Below the pieces are notes generated by a model. The model was not told where the DNA came from. It worked only from the letters and a program-made list of their open reading frames with translations, and searched no databases. Shown here one piece after another: positions 30,942-39,238 of a stretch of 64,000 nucleotides of DNA (position 1 is its first letter; the number at the start of each line of letters is the position of its first letter). The position numbers and the translations under genes are program-made. Source of the DNA: Actinotalea endophytica (GTDB lineage: Bacteria > Actinomycetota > Actinomycetes > Actinomycetales > Cellulomonadaceae). The DNA lies in the NCBI RefSeq assembly GCF_025717005.1, contig NZ_JAOVZU010000001.1, positions 299,081 through 363,080 of the forward strand. Direction: 5' to 3'.

Positions 30942-32596
30942 CCGAGTCGCTCGCCTGGCTGATCCCGCTGCCCGTGGTGCTGCCGCTGTCCGCCGCGGGG
31001 CTCGCGCTCGCGCTGTGGCGGCACGGCAGGGCGCAGGGCGTGATCAGCGTCGTCGCGCTGTCCTTGTCCCTGATCGCGTCACTCACGCTGCTGTTCGCCG
31101 CCGACTCCGGGCCGCTGGTCGTGGACATCGGCAGCTGGGGCGCACCGGTCGGCATCAACCTGGTCGCGGACCGCGTCTCGACCCTGATGCTCACGGTCTC
31201 CTTCGCCGTGACCCTCGCGGTGCTGGTGTACTCCCTCGCACAGGGCGTCGAGGACGACGACGCCGAGACCCCGGTCGCGATCTTCCACCCCACCTACCTG
31301 GTGCTGACCGCGGGGGTGGCCGACGCGTTCCTGTCCGGCGACCTGTTCAACATCTTCGTCGCGTTCGAGGTGCTGCTCGCCGCGTCCTACGTGCTCATCA
31401 CGCTCGGCGGGACCCGCGAGCGGATCCGTGCGGGCACGATCTACGTGGTCGTCTCGCTGCTCTCCTCGCTGCTGTTCCTCACCGCGATCGCGATCGTCTA
31501 CGCCGCGACCGGAACGCTCAACCTCGCCCAGCTCGCGTTGCGGATCCCCGAGCTGAGCTCCGGGGTGCAGCTCGTGCTCCAGGTGATGCTGCTGCTCGCG
31601 TTCTCGATCAAGGCCGCGATCTTCCCGCTGTCCGCATGGCTGCCGGACTCGTACCCGACCGCGCCCGCCCCGGTCACCGCCGTGTTCGCCGGCCTGCTCA
31701 CCAAGGTCGGCATCTACGCGATCATCCGGACCCAGACCCTGCTGTTCCCGGGCGGGCGGCTGGACGACCTGCTCATGGTCGCCGCCCTGGCCACGATGGT
31801 CGTCGGGATCCTCGGCGCGGTCGCGCAGAACGACATCAAGCGTCTGGTGTCCTTCACGCTGGTCAGCCACATCGGCTTCATGCTGTTCGGGATCTCGCTG
31901 TCCAGCGAGGCCGGCCTCGGCGCGGCGATCTTCTACGTCACCCACCACATCACCGTGCAGACCGCGCTGTTCCTCGTGGTGGGCCTGGTCGAGCGCCGCG
32001 GTGGCAGCACGTCGCTGGACGACCTCGGCGGCCTGGCGAAGGTCGCCCCGCTCCTCGCCGCGCTGTTCTTCATCCCGGCGATGAACCTCGCGGGCATCCC
32101 GCCGTTCTCCGGGTTCCTCGGCAAGGTCGGGCTGCTCGAGGCCGGGGTGCGGGACGGCCGGCCGCTCGCGCTCGTGCTCGTGGTCGGCGGTGTGCTGACC
32201 TCGCTGCTCACCCTGTACGCGCTGGTCAAGGCGTGGAACAAGGCCTTCTGGCAGCCCGTGCCGGAGACCGTCCGCCCGGTCCGGCTGCCGCGCCGGATGG
32301 TCGGCTCGGCGGGCTTCCTCGTCGCGTTCGGACTGGCGATCACGGTGTTCGCCGGACCGCTGTACGGGTACACCGAGCGCGCTGCCGCTCTGCTGCACGA
32401 CCGCGGCGTCTACGTCCTCGCGGTGCTGCCGGACGGGCAGCGCGGCGAGGGCGAGTCGGCCGACTTCTCGGACGACGCGGACGCCGCCGAGCAGGCCCAG
32501 ACCGACCAGGAGGTCGACCGGCTCGTCGAGCAGGACGTCCAGCAGGACCAGATCGACCGCGAGGCCGCCACCGGGACCCCGGGAGGTGAGCCGTGA
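30938..32596 (+). CDS. mrpD: Mrp antiporter subunit D
   Basis: NuoN/NuoL-like proton-translocating subunit of 552 residues with about fourteen membrane helices. Landmarks: GDLFNIFVAFEVLLAASYVL with the conserved Glu, AIFPLSAWLPDSYPTAPAPV, AGLLTKVGIYAIIR with the conserved Lys, and SFTLVSHIGFMLFGISL. A charged C-terminal tail (DADAAEQAQTDQEVDRLVEQ) extends into the cytoplasm. The start is GTG in a GTGA overlap with mrpC; the end overlaps mrpE by 4 bp. Confidence 0.95.
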   Translation: MTESLAWLIPLPVVLPLSAAGLALALWRHGRAQGVISVVALSLSLIASLTLLFAADSGPLVVDIGSWGAPVGINLVADRVSTLMLTVSFAVTLAVLVYSLAQGVEDDDAETPVAIFHPTYLVLTAGVADAFLSGDLFNIFVAFEVLLAASYVLITLGGTRERIRAGTIYVVVSLLSSLLFLTAIAIVYAATGTLNLAQLALRIPELSSGVQLVLQVMLLLAFSIKAAIFPLSAWLPDSYPTAPAPVTAVFAGLLTKVGIYAIIRTQTLLFPGGRLDDLLMVAALATMVVGILGAVAQNDIKRLVSFTLVSHIGFMLFGISLSSEAGLGAAIFYVTHHITVQTALFLVVGLVERRGGSTSLDDLGGLAKVAPLLAALFFIPAMNLAGIPPFSGFLGKVGLLEAGVRDGRPLALVLVVGGVLTSLLTLYALVKAWNKAFWQPVPETVRPVRLPRRMVGSAGFLVAFGLAITVFAGPLYGYTERAAALLHDRGVYVLAVLPDGQRGEGESADFSDDADAAEQAQTDQEVDRLVEQDVQQDQIDREAATGTPGGEP

Positions 32597-33144
32597 GCCT
32601 GCACCCCCGCCGACGCGGTGTCGGCGCGCACATCCTCGCGGTCGCCTGGCTCGCGGGGGTGTGGGTCGCGCTCTGGGGCGGCCTGTCGGTGGCCAACGTG
32701 CTCGCCGGGGTCGTGATCGGCGTGCTGGTCGTCCGGGTGCTGCCGATGCCCTCGATCGACTTCCACGGACGGGTGCGCCCGATCGGCCTGCTGCGACTCG
32801 TGCGGCACTTCGTCGTGGACCTCGTGGTCGCGAGCCTGCAGGTCGCCTGGATCGCCCTGTCCGGCCGCCGGCCGCGGTCGGCCGTGATCCGGGTCCGGCT
32901 GCGCTCGCACTCCGACCTGTACCTCACGCTCACCGCGCAGCTCTGCTCGCTGATCCCCGGCTCCGTGGTGGTCGAGGCGCTGCGCACCGACGGCGTGCTC
33001 TACGTGCACCTGCTCGACGTGGCCGACGCCGACCTGGCCGTCGCGCACGCCGACGTGCTGGGCATCGAGGAGCGCGTGCTGCGGGCGCTCGCGTCGGACG
33101 AGGAGCTGGCCGAGGCCGGGCTCGACCGGGAGGGACGCCGATGA
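32593..33144 (+). CDS. mrpE: Mrp antiporter subunit E
   Basis: A 183-residue subunit with N-terminal helices (HILAVAWLAGVWVALWGGL, VANVLAGVVIGVLVVRVLP) and the conserved cytoplasmic domain: HFVVDLVVASLQVAWIAL, then SDLYLTLTAQLCSLIPGSVV, VHLLDVADADLAVAHADVL. It helps assemble the antiporter. GTGA overlap with mrpD and ATGA overlap with mrpF. Confidence 0.93.
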   Translation: MSLHPRRRGVGAHILAVAWLAGVWVALWGGLSVANVLAGVVIGVLVVRVLPMPSIDFHGRVRPIGLLRLVRHFVVDLVVASLQVAWIALSGRRPRSAVIRVRLRSHSDLYLTLTAQLCSLIPGSVVVEALRTDGVLYVHLLDVADADLAVAHADVLGIEERVLRALASDEELAEAGLDREGRR

Positions 33145-33566
33145 CCGCCGTCGTGGTGCTCTGCGGGCTGCTGCTCACCGCGGCGGCGGTGATGACGCTG
33201 GTCCGGATCGAGCGCGGGCCGTCGATGCTGGACCGCACGATTGGGCTGGACACGCTGACCGCGGTCGTGGTCGGCGCGGTCGCCGTGCACGCCGCGTGGA
33301 CCGGCCGGACCGACACGGTGCCGGTGCTCGTCGCGCTGTCGCTGGTCGGGTTCGTCGGGTCGGTGGCGATCGCGCGGTTCGCCGCCGTCGAGCCCGAGGG
33401 CGAGGGCCGGGTGCTGAGCCCCGAGGAGGTCGCCGAGCTCGAGACCGAGCGCCTCGCCGACGAGGAGCAGGAGCTGCGCGCGGTCGACGACGAGCACCAC
33501 GGCGGCGGTGACGAGGCGGAGATCCGACGGGTCGACCTCGGCGACGACGAGGAGGCCGGGCGATGA
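33141..33566 (+). CDS. mrpF: Mrp antiporter subunit F
   Basis: Small three-helix subunit, 141 residues: VVVLCGLLLTAAAVMTLVRI, GPSMLDRTIGLDTLTAVVVG and VALSLVGFVGSVAIARF, the standard MrpF order. Usual MrpF is about 90 residues; here a tail of about 55 acidic residues (ETERLADEEQELRAVDDEHH) is added. Coupled to its neighbours by 4-bp overlaps. Confidence 0.92.
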   Translation: MTAVVVLCGLLLTAAAVMTLVRIERGPSMLDRTIGLDTLTAVVVGAVAVHAAWTGRTDTVPVLVALSLVGFVGSVAIARFAAVEPEGEGRVLSPEEVAELETERLADEEQELRAVDDEHHGGGDEAEIRRVDLGDDEEAGR

Positions 33567-34045
33567 CGACGGTGCTCGACGTGCTCGCCGCGATCTGCCT
33601 GATCGCGGGATCGGTGCTGGCGTTCGCCGCCGGGCTCGGGCTGCTGCGGTTCCCCGACCTCCTGGCCCGGTCGCACGCGGCCACGAAGCCGCAGGTGCTC
33701 GGCCTGCTGCTGATGCTGCTCGGGCTCGGGCTGCGCCTGCGCGACGGGCCGGCGGGCTGGATGCTCGTGCTGGTCGCGCTGTTCCAGATGGTCACCGCGC
33801 CGGTCGCCGCGCACATGGTGACCCGGGCCGGCTACCGCACCGGCAAGGTCGAGCCGGGCAGCCTCGTCGTGGACGAGCTCACCGACGACCTCGCGGCCGC
33901 GGCCGACGAGCACGAGTCGCTGCCGGACGCGGCGCGGGGGTCAGAGGCGCGCGAGGCAGAACGCTCGACCGGGACGATCGAGCAGGCGGAGCGTCGCCGC
34001 GAGGGGGGCGCGGCGAGCAGTGAGACTCGGCGCCGCGAGGAGTGA
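33563..34045 (+). CDS. mrpG: Mrp antiporter subunit G
   Basis: Last subunit of the antiporter, 160 residues. Three helices with the family motif RFPDLLARSHAATKPQVLGL between the first and second, followed by MLVLVALFQMVTAPVAAHMV. A charged tail of about 55 residues follows. The operon ends here, with the convergent DUF4235 gene 12 bp downstream. Confidence 0.92.
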   Translation: MTTVLDVLAAICLIAGSVLAFAAGLGLLRFPDLLARSHAATKPQVLGLLLMLLGLGLRLRDGPAGWMLVLVALFQMVTAPVAAHMVTRAGYRTGKVEPGSLVVDELTDDLAAAADEHESLPDAARGSEAREAERSTGTIEQAERRREGGAASSETRRREE

Positions 34046-34057
34046 CGGTGGCGGCGA

Positions 34058-34312
34058 TCAGCGCATCAGGCGCTTGGCACCGCGCGTCGCCGACGCGCGG
34101 AACAGGCCGACCAGCGCGCCGGAGATGGCGGCCGCGGCAGCGATCTCGGCGAACCGGATGTCGTCGTCATCGGCGTCCGCCTTGGGCGGCGTGTGGCCGA
34201 GGGCCTTGGTCCACAGCTGGTCGATGAGCTTGCCGGCCAGCCACGCCGCGGCGGCCGCAGCCACCAGCCCGACGATCTTGGCGATCTTCGACTCGGTCTG
34301 CTCGTCCGCCAC
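34058..34312 (-). CDS. DUF4235-type small membrane protein
   Basis: An 84-residue protein with two short hydrophobic segments: KIVGLVAAAAAAWLAGKLID and FAEIAAAAAISGALVGLFRA, separated by a charged loop (KADADDDDIR). The W...G.....D..W layout with a second Ala-rich helix matches the actinobacterial DUF4235 family of unknown function. GTG at 34312 is preceded by AGGAGGA. A TAGCGT hexamer about 40 bp upstream is a likely -10. Confidence 0.78.
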   Translation of the reverse strand: MADEQTESKIAKIVGLVAAAAAAWLAGKLIDQLWTKALGHTPPKADADDDDIRFAEIAAAAAISGALVGLFRASATRGAKRLMR

Positions 34313-34395
34313 GGGTCCTCCTCGGTCGGTCCGTCCGTGCGGCTCCACGCTAGCCAAGCCGCGCGGGTCCCGCAGCAGGGTTGATCAGTGCCCGC

Positions 34396-34836
34396 TCACT
34401 CGGGCGAGACCCACAGCCACACGCCCCGGCCGACCTGCTCCGCCGCGGTGACCACGCCCACGATCTTCAGCACCATCGGCAGCGGGTCGTCCGCCCGGGG
34501 GTCGCGCTCGGACGAGGTGGCCCAGCGGGACGCGACCTCGCCCGGCAGGTCGGGGTCGTCGACCCGGCCCAGCTCGCCCAGGACCTCCACCAGGAACGGG
34601 GGGAGCTGGAACAGCAGCTCGTGATCGAGGTCGACCTCGTGCGGCTCGAGGTCACCACGGCCCCAGCGCACCGCGCGGGCCGCCTCCTCGCCGAGCAGCT
34701 CGAGGTCCAGGGCATCGATGTCCGGCAGCTCGACGTGCGGTGTGTCCGACTGCGGGGGCTGGTTCTCGTCGAGGGCGTCGGCCCTGGCCAGCGCCCCGGC
34801 GTGGGTTGCGACGAACAGCTGAGCCCGCCGTGCCAT
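34396..34836 (-). CDS. Hypothetical acidic protein (146 aa)
   Basis: Not recognised. A soluble acidic protein with a dyad of similar Leu/Asp-rich segments (VELPDIDALDLELLGEEAAR, VDLDHELLFQLPPFLVEVLG) and a C-terminal hydrophobic stretch ending GVWLWVSPE. No membrane helix or metal site. It precedes the thiamine operon divergently, with only a promoter and riboswitch between, but no link to thiamine is visible. Confidence 0.65.
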   Translation of the reverse strand: MARRAQLFVATHAGALARADALDENQPPQSDTPHVELPDIDALDLELLGEEAARAVRWGRGDLEPHEVDLDHELLFQLPPFLVEVLGELGRVDDPDLPGEVASRWATSSERDPRADDPLPMVLKIVGVVTAAEQVGRGVWLWVSPE

Positions 34837-34892
34837 CTGATGCTCCCCGATCTGTCAGCGCAGCGACGCAGCTGCGGCATCTCCGAGGCTAG

Positions 34893-34898
34893 TAGGCT
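34893..34898 (+). promoter_or_regulatory. -10 hexamer TAGGCT before the TPP riboswitch
   Basis: TAGGCT fits TANNNT and would begin transcription near 34905, exactly at the 5' side of the riboswitch. Confidence 0.6.
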
Positions 34899-34907
34899 GA
34901 CGGCGAA

Positions 34908-35012
34908 CGACAGGGGAGCGTCGTCCGGCGAGCCGGGCACCAAGACGCTGAGAGTGCGGGTGACCGCAGACCCTCGAACCTGATCCGGGTGATACCGGCG
35001 TAGGGAGTCGGG
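34908..35012 (+). ncRNA. TPP (THI-box) riboswitch
   Basis: The diagnostic conserved blocks occur in order: GGGGAGC at the 5' stem, CTGAGAGTGCGG, CCGCAGACCCTCGAACCTGA, and ACCGGCGTAGGGA closing the structure. It controls thiBPQ. Downstream, GGCGTCGTG (35020) and CACGACGCC (35051) form a hairpin that could be the expression platform, either terminating transcription or hiding the thiB ribosome site GAGGAGGAG. Confidence 0.95.
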
Positions 35013-35089
35013 AATCTCAGGCGTCGTGACGTCGCGCGCGGGCGCGGTGCCACGACGCCCCCCTCTTCGCAGACGAGGAGGAGACACGC

Positions 35090-36199
35090 ATGTCCATCGA
35101 ACGATCCACTGCACGCCCCGCGGTGCGCCGCCGGGTGCGCCGCGCCGGTGCGCTCGCCGTCGCAGCCGCGGCAGCCGTCGCGCTCGCCGGCTGCTCGCTC
35201 ACCGCGGGTGACACCGGCGCCGACGGCGCCGCGAGCGGGAGCGCCTCGGGCACCGTGGTGCTCGTCACCCACGACTCGTTCGCCCTGCCCGACGACCTGA
35301 TCGCACAGTTCGAGGCCGACACCGGGCTCACGCTCGAGCAGCGCGCCCCCGGCGACGCCGGGACCCTGGTCAACCAGCTCGTGCTGACCAAGGACGACCC
35401 GATCGGCGACGTCGTGTTCGGCATCGACAACACCTTCGCGAGCCGCGCGATCGACGCGGGCGTGCTCACGCCGTACAGCCCGGAGCTGCCGGCCGGGGCC
35501 GACCAGTACCTGGTGGACGACCAGGGGTCGCTGACCCCGATCGACGTCGGCGACGTGTGCGTCAACGCCGACCTCACCTGGTTCGACGACCACGGCCTGG
35601 CAGTGCCGCAGACCCTCGACGACCTGGCCGACCCGGCGTACGCCGACCTGCTCACCGTGGAGAACCCGGCGTCGTCGTCGCCCGGCCTCGCGTGGCTGCT
35701 CGCGACGATCGGCGCCAAGGGTGAGGACGGCTGGCAGGCGTACTGGCAGTCCCTCGTGGACAACGGCGTGAGCGTCGCTGCGTCCTGGTCGGACGCGTAC
35801 TACGTGGACTTCTCCGGCCCGTCGTCCGAGGGCGAGCGCCCGCTCGTCGTCTCCTACGCGTCCTCCCCGCCGTACGAGGTGCCCGAGGGCTCCGACACCG
35901 CGCCGACCGCAGCGCTGCTGGACACCTGCTTCCGCCAGGTCGAGTACGCCGGCGTGATCGCCGGTGCGGCCAACCCCGAGGGCGCGCAGGAGGTCGTCGA
36001 CTGGCTGCTCTCGCCCGAGGTGCAGGCCGCGATCCCGGAGAGCATGTACGTCTACCCCGTGGACTCCGGCGTCGCACTGCCCGACTCGTGGGCGCAGTTC
36101 GCGCCGCTGGCGACCGCGCCCTTCACCGTCGACCCGGCCCGGGTCGCCGAGATGCGGGACACCTGGATCCAGGACTGGACCGCCCTCGTGGTCGGCTGA
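35090..36199 (+). CDS. thiB: Thiamine ABC transporter substrate-binding lipoprotein
   Basis: Extracytoplasmic thiamine (TPP/TMP) receptor, 369 residues. A basic N-terminus with RRVRRAG, a hydrophobic segment and lipobox LAGC give a lipoprotein anchored at the Cys near residue 36. The mature part is a type-2 periplasmic binding fold: VVLVTHDSFALPDDLIAQFE, APGDAGTLVNQLVLTKDDPI, DVVFGIDNTF, VCVNADLTWF, PLVVSYASSPPYE, all typical of ThiB. Under the upstream TPP riboswitch; permease and ATPase follow at 30-bp spacing and a 4-bp overlap. Confidence 0.95.
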   Translation: MSIERSTARPAVRRRVRRAGALAVAAAAAVALAGCSLTAGDTGADGAASGSASGTVVLVTHDSFALPDDLIAQFEADTGLTLEQRAPGDAGTLVNQLVLTKDDPIGDVVFGIDNTFASRAIDAGVLTPYSPELPAGADQYLVDDQGSLTPIDVGDVCVNADLTWFDDHGLAVPQTLDDLADPAYADLLTVENPASSSPGLAWLLATIGAKGEDGWQAYWQSLVDNGVSVAASWSDAYYVDFSGPSSEGERPLVVSYASSPPYEVPEGSDTAPTAALLDTCFRQVEYAGVIAGAANPEGAQEVVDWLLSPEVQAAIPESMYVYPVDSGVALPDSWAQFAPLATAPFTVDPARVAEMRDTWIQDWTALVVG

Positions 36200-36229
36200 C
36201 CCGACGCCGGGTTCGAGGAGGACATCGCG

Positions 36230-37945
36230 ATGAGCGCCGCCGCATGGCCCGGCCTCGCCGCACGCCTGCCCGGACGGGTGCGTCCCGGCCGGGTGGCGCT
36301 GTGGCTGCTGGCCGCGGCCGTGCCGCTGGCGTTCCTCACGCTGTTCTTCGCCCTGCCCGTCGCGGGGCTCGTGGCACGAGGGTTCGTCACGGACGGTGCC
36401 CTCGACCTGTCCGCGTTCGCGGACGTGATGACCCGGCCCCGGACCTGGCGGATCATCGGCCTGACGGTCGCGCAGGGCGTGGTCGGCACCACCGTGGCGG
36501 TGCTGCTCGGCGTGCCCGGCGCGCACCTGCTGTACCGGACCCGGTTCCGCGGGCGCGGCCTGGTGCGCGCGCTCGTCGCGGTGCCGTTCGTGCTGCCGAC
36601 CGTGGTGGTCGGCGTCGCCTTCCGGTCGGTGCTGGCCGACTCCGGGCCGCTGGGGTTCCTGGGCTGGGACGGCACGTTCGCGGGCGTCGTCATGGCGCTG
36701 GTGTTCTTCAACTACACCGTCGTGGTGCGCACCGTCGGGGCGTTCTGGTCCGGGCTGGACCCGCGCGCCGAGCAGGCCGCCCGGGCGTTGGGTGCCTCGC
36801 CGGTGCGGGCGTTCTGGTCGGTGACCCTGCCCGCGCTCGCACCGGGCATCGCGTCGGCGGCCTCGATCGTGTTCCTGTTCTGCGCGACCGCGTTCGGCGT
36901 GGTCCTGGTGCTCGGCGGGGTCGGCTACGGGACGGTCGAGACCGAGATCTGGATCCAGACCACGCAGTTCCTCGACCTGCGGGCGGCCGCGGTGCTGTCC
37001 GTCGTACAGCTCGTCGTGGTCACCCTCGCGCTCGCGGTCGCGGGCCGGGCCAGGCGGCGGCGCGAGCAGGCGCTCACCCGGGTGCCGGACGGCGGTCGCC
37101 CGCTCGCGCTGCGCGGCGCCGACGCACGGACCTCGGACCGGTGGGCGGTCGCGGTGACCGCGGTGGTCGGCGTGGTGCTGCTCGGGCTGCCGATGGTGAC
37201 CCTCGTGCTCCGGTCGCTGCACACCAGGGACGGCTGGGGGCCGGGGAACTACGTCGCGCTCGGCCACGAGGGGTTCGGGCTCGGCGCGAGCGGCTGGGAG
37301 GCCGCAGCGATGTCCGTCCGGGTCGCCGTCGACGCGACGCTGATCGCGGTCGTGGTCGCCGGGCTGGTGGCCCTCGTCGCGTCCCGGCGACCCAGGTCGC
37401 GGGGTCGGCGACGTGCGGTCGGTGCGCTCGACGCGGTGATCATGCTCCCGCTCGGGGTCTCCGCGGTGACGGTGGGCTTCGGCATGCTCGTCACCCTGGA
37501 CCGGCCGTTCGGCCTCGACGTCGACCTGCGGACCTGGCCGCTGCTGCTACCGATCGCGCAGGCCGTGGTCGCGGTGCCGCTCGTGGTGCGTACCGTGCTG
37601 CCCGTGCTGCGCGCGATCGACACCCGGCTGCACGAGGCCGCCGCCGTGCTCGGGGCCTCGCCCGGCCGCGTGCTGCGGCACGTCGACTGGCCGGTCGCGG
37701 CCCGCTCGCTCGGGCTCGCGGTGGGGCTGGCGTTCGCGGTCAGCCTCGGCGAGTTCGGGGCGACGACGTTCCTGGTCCGACCCGAGAGCCCGACCCTGCC
37801 CGTGCTGATCTACCGGCTGATCGGCCGGCCGGGTGCCGACAACCTGGGCACGGCGCTGGCCGCGTCGGTGCTGCTCGCCACGATCACCGCCGTCGTGATG
37901 GCGCTGGCCGAGCGGCTGCGCGGCGAGACCGGGGGTGACGTGTGA
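36230..37945 (+). CDS. thiP: Thiamine ABC transporter permease (duplicated)
   Basis: A 571-residue inner-membrane permease with two consecutive binding-protein-dependent modules. Both EAA loops that dock the ATPase are visible: EQAARALGASPVRAFWSVTL in the first half and HEAAAVLGASPGRVLRHVDW in the second. About twelve helices. Start ATG after a weak GAGGAG site; stop overlaps thiQ by 4 bp. Confidence 0.95.
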   Translation: MSAAAWPGLAARLPGRVRPGRVALWLLAAAVPLAFLTLFFALPVAGLVARGFVTDGALDLSAFADVMTRPRTWRIIGLTVAQGVVGTTVAVLLGVPGAHLLYRTRFRGRGLVRALVAVPFVLPTVVVGVAFRSVLADSGPLGFLGWDGTFAGVVMALVFFNYTVVVRTVGAFWSGLDPRAEQAARALGASPVRAFWSVTLPALAPGIASAASIVFLFCATAFGVVLVLGGVGYGTVETEIWIQTTQFLDLRAAAVLSVVQLVVVTLALAVAGRARRRREQALTRVPDGGRPLALRGADARTSDRWAVAVTAVVGVVLLGLPMVTLVLRSLHTRDGWGPGNYVALGHEGFGLGASGWEAAAMSVRVAVDATLIAVVVAGLVALVASRRPRSRGRRRAVGALDAVIMLPLGVSAVTVGFGMLVTLDRPFGLDVDLRTWPLLLPIAQAVVAVPLVVRTVLPVLRAIDTRLHEAAAVLGASPGRVLRHVDWPVAARSLGLAVGLAFAVSLGEFGATTFLVRPESPTLPVLIYRLIGRPGADNLGTALAASVLLATITAVVMALAERLRGETGGDV

Positions 37946-39129
37946 GCGCGGCGGGCGGCACCGCGAGGGCCGGTGGGCGCTCGGCCGCAGGCCCGGCGGA
38001 GGGCTCCGGCGGAGCGGCGGGCGGCGGCCTCGCCGTGCGCGACCTCGTGGTGCTCTACCGCGACGACGACGGCTCGGTCGCGACCGCGGTGGACGGCCTG
38101 GACCTGGACGTGTCCCGCGGTGAGGTCGTCGCGCTGCTCGGCCCCTCCGGTTCGGGGAAGTCGAGCCTGCTGCGGGCGGTCGCCGGGCTCGAGCCGGCCG
38201 CCGAGGGGCGGATCGCCTGGGACGGTGAGGACCTCGCCGGCGTGCCCACGCACCGGCGCGGGTTCGGACTGATGTTCCAGGACGGGCAGCTGTTCGCGCA
38301 CCGCGACGTGGCCGGCAACGTCGCGTTCGGGCTGCAGATGCAGCACGTCCCCGCCGCGGAGCGGGCCGCCCGGGTGACCGGGCTGCTGGACCTGGTGGGC
38401 CTGGCCGGGTTCGAGCGCCGCGCGGTGCCCACCCTGTCCGGTGGCGAGCGCCAGCGCGTGGCGCTCGCCCGTTCCCTCGCCCCGCGACCTCGGCTCCTGC
38501 TGCTCGACGAGCCGCTGTCCGCGCTGGACCGCGCCCTGCGCGAACGGCTCGCCGACGACGTGCGGGCCGCCCTGGTCGCGACCGGCACCACGGCACTGTT
38601 CGTCACGCACGACCACGACGAGGCGTTCGCGGTCGCCGACCGGATCGCGGTGATGGACGCCGGGCGCCTGCTCCAGGTCGACACCCCGGCGAGGCTGTGG
38701 AACGCGCCGGCGAACCGCCGGGTCGCCGAGTTCCTCGGCTACGAGGCGTTCGTCGCGGCGGACGCGCCGGTGGCGGCCGTGCTCCTCGGCGCCGCGGCCG
38801 GGGGGAGCGCGGCCACGGAGAGCGCCGACGTGGCCGGGTCGTCGGCCCGCGGATCCCGACCGCCGTCGACCGACGCTGCCGCGCACGGCGCCCTGCTCGC
38901 CCTCGGTCCGGGTTCGCTCGAGGTGGCCCCCGACGGCCCGCTCTCGGGTTCGGTGCGCACGGCCGGGTTCCGCCGCGGGGTCGTCGAGCTGACGGTCGAC
39001 GTCGACGGCCTCGGCGAGATCACCGTGGTCGAACGCTCGGGCGGCCGCACCGGCGCCGCCGACCTCCCGGAGGTCGGGTCGACCCTGCGCCTGCGCCCCG
39101 TCCCCGGCGCTGTCGCCACCGTCGGCTGA
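37942..39129 (+). CDS. thiQ: Thiamine ABC transporter ATPase, with long C-terminal extension
   Basis: ATPase of 395 residues. ABC core: Walker A GPSGSGKSSLLRAV, Q-loop LMFQDGQLFAHRDVAGNVAF, signature LSGGERQRVALARSL, Walker B RLLLLDEPLSALD, and LFVTHDHDEAFAVADR. The last 150 residues exceed E. coli ThiQ (about 230 aa) and resemble a TOBE-type regulatory domain (VEVAPDGPLSGSVRTAGFRR). The first 30 residues are Gly/Ala-rich. Start GTG in a GTGA overlap with thiP. Confidence 0.94.
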   Translation: MSAAGGTARAGGRSAAGPAEGSGGAAGGGLAVRDLVVLYRDDDGSVATAVDGLDLDVSRGEVVALLGPSGSGKSSLLRAVAGLEPAAEGRIAWDGEDLAGVPTHRRGFGLMFQDGQLFAHRDVAGNVAFGLQMQHVPAAERAARVTGLLDLVGLAGFERRAVPTLSGGERQRVALARSLAPRPRLLLLDEPLSALDRALRERLADDVRAALVATGTTALFVTHDHDEAFAVADRIAVMDAGRLLQVDTPARLWNAPANRRVAEFLGYEAFVAADAPVAAVLLGAAAGGSAATESADVAGSSARGSRPPSTDAAAHGALLALGPGSLEVAPDGPLSGSVRTAGFRRGVVELTVDVDGLGEITVVERSGGRTGAADLPEVGSTLRLRPVPGAVATVG

Positions 39130-39152
39130 CCCCACACCCCCAGACCGACGCC

Positions 39153-39218
39153 GAGTTCGCTGGTCGTGGCCGAGTTCGCTGGTCAGAGCCAGCGAACTCG
39201 CGGACCGCCAGCGAACTC
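39153..39218. repeat. 66-bp intergenic repeat, copy C
   Basis: Perfect GAGTTCGCTGG at 39153 and 39172, inverted perfect CCAGCGAACTC at 39189 and 39208; offsets 0, 19, 36, 55. It lies between convergent thiQ and the GNAT gene. Confidence 0.92.
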
Positions 39219-39238
39219 GCGGGGGTGACGGGGGTGGG

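Noticed and set aside
34889..37267. 792-aa minus-strand open frame opposite thiB and thiP
   Set aside because: A shadow frame across the TPP riboswitch and two well-defined genes.
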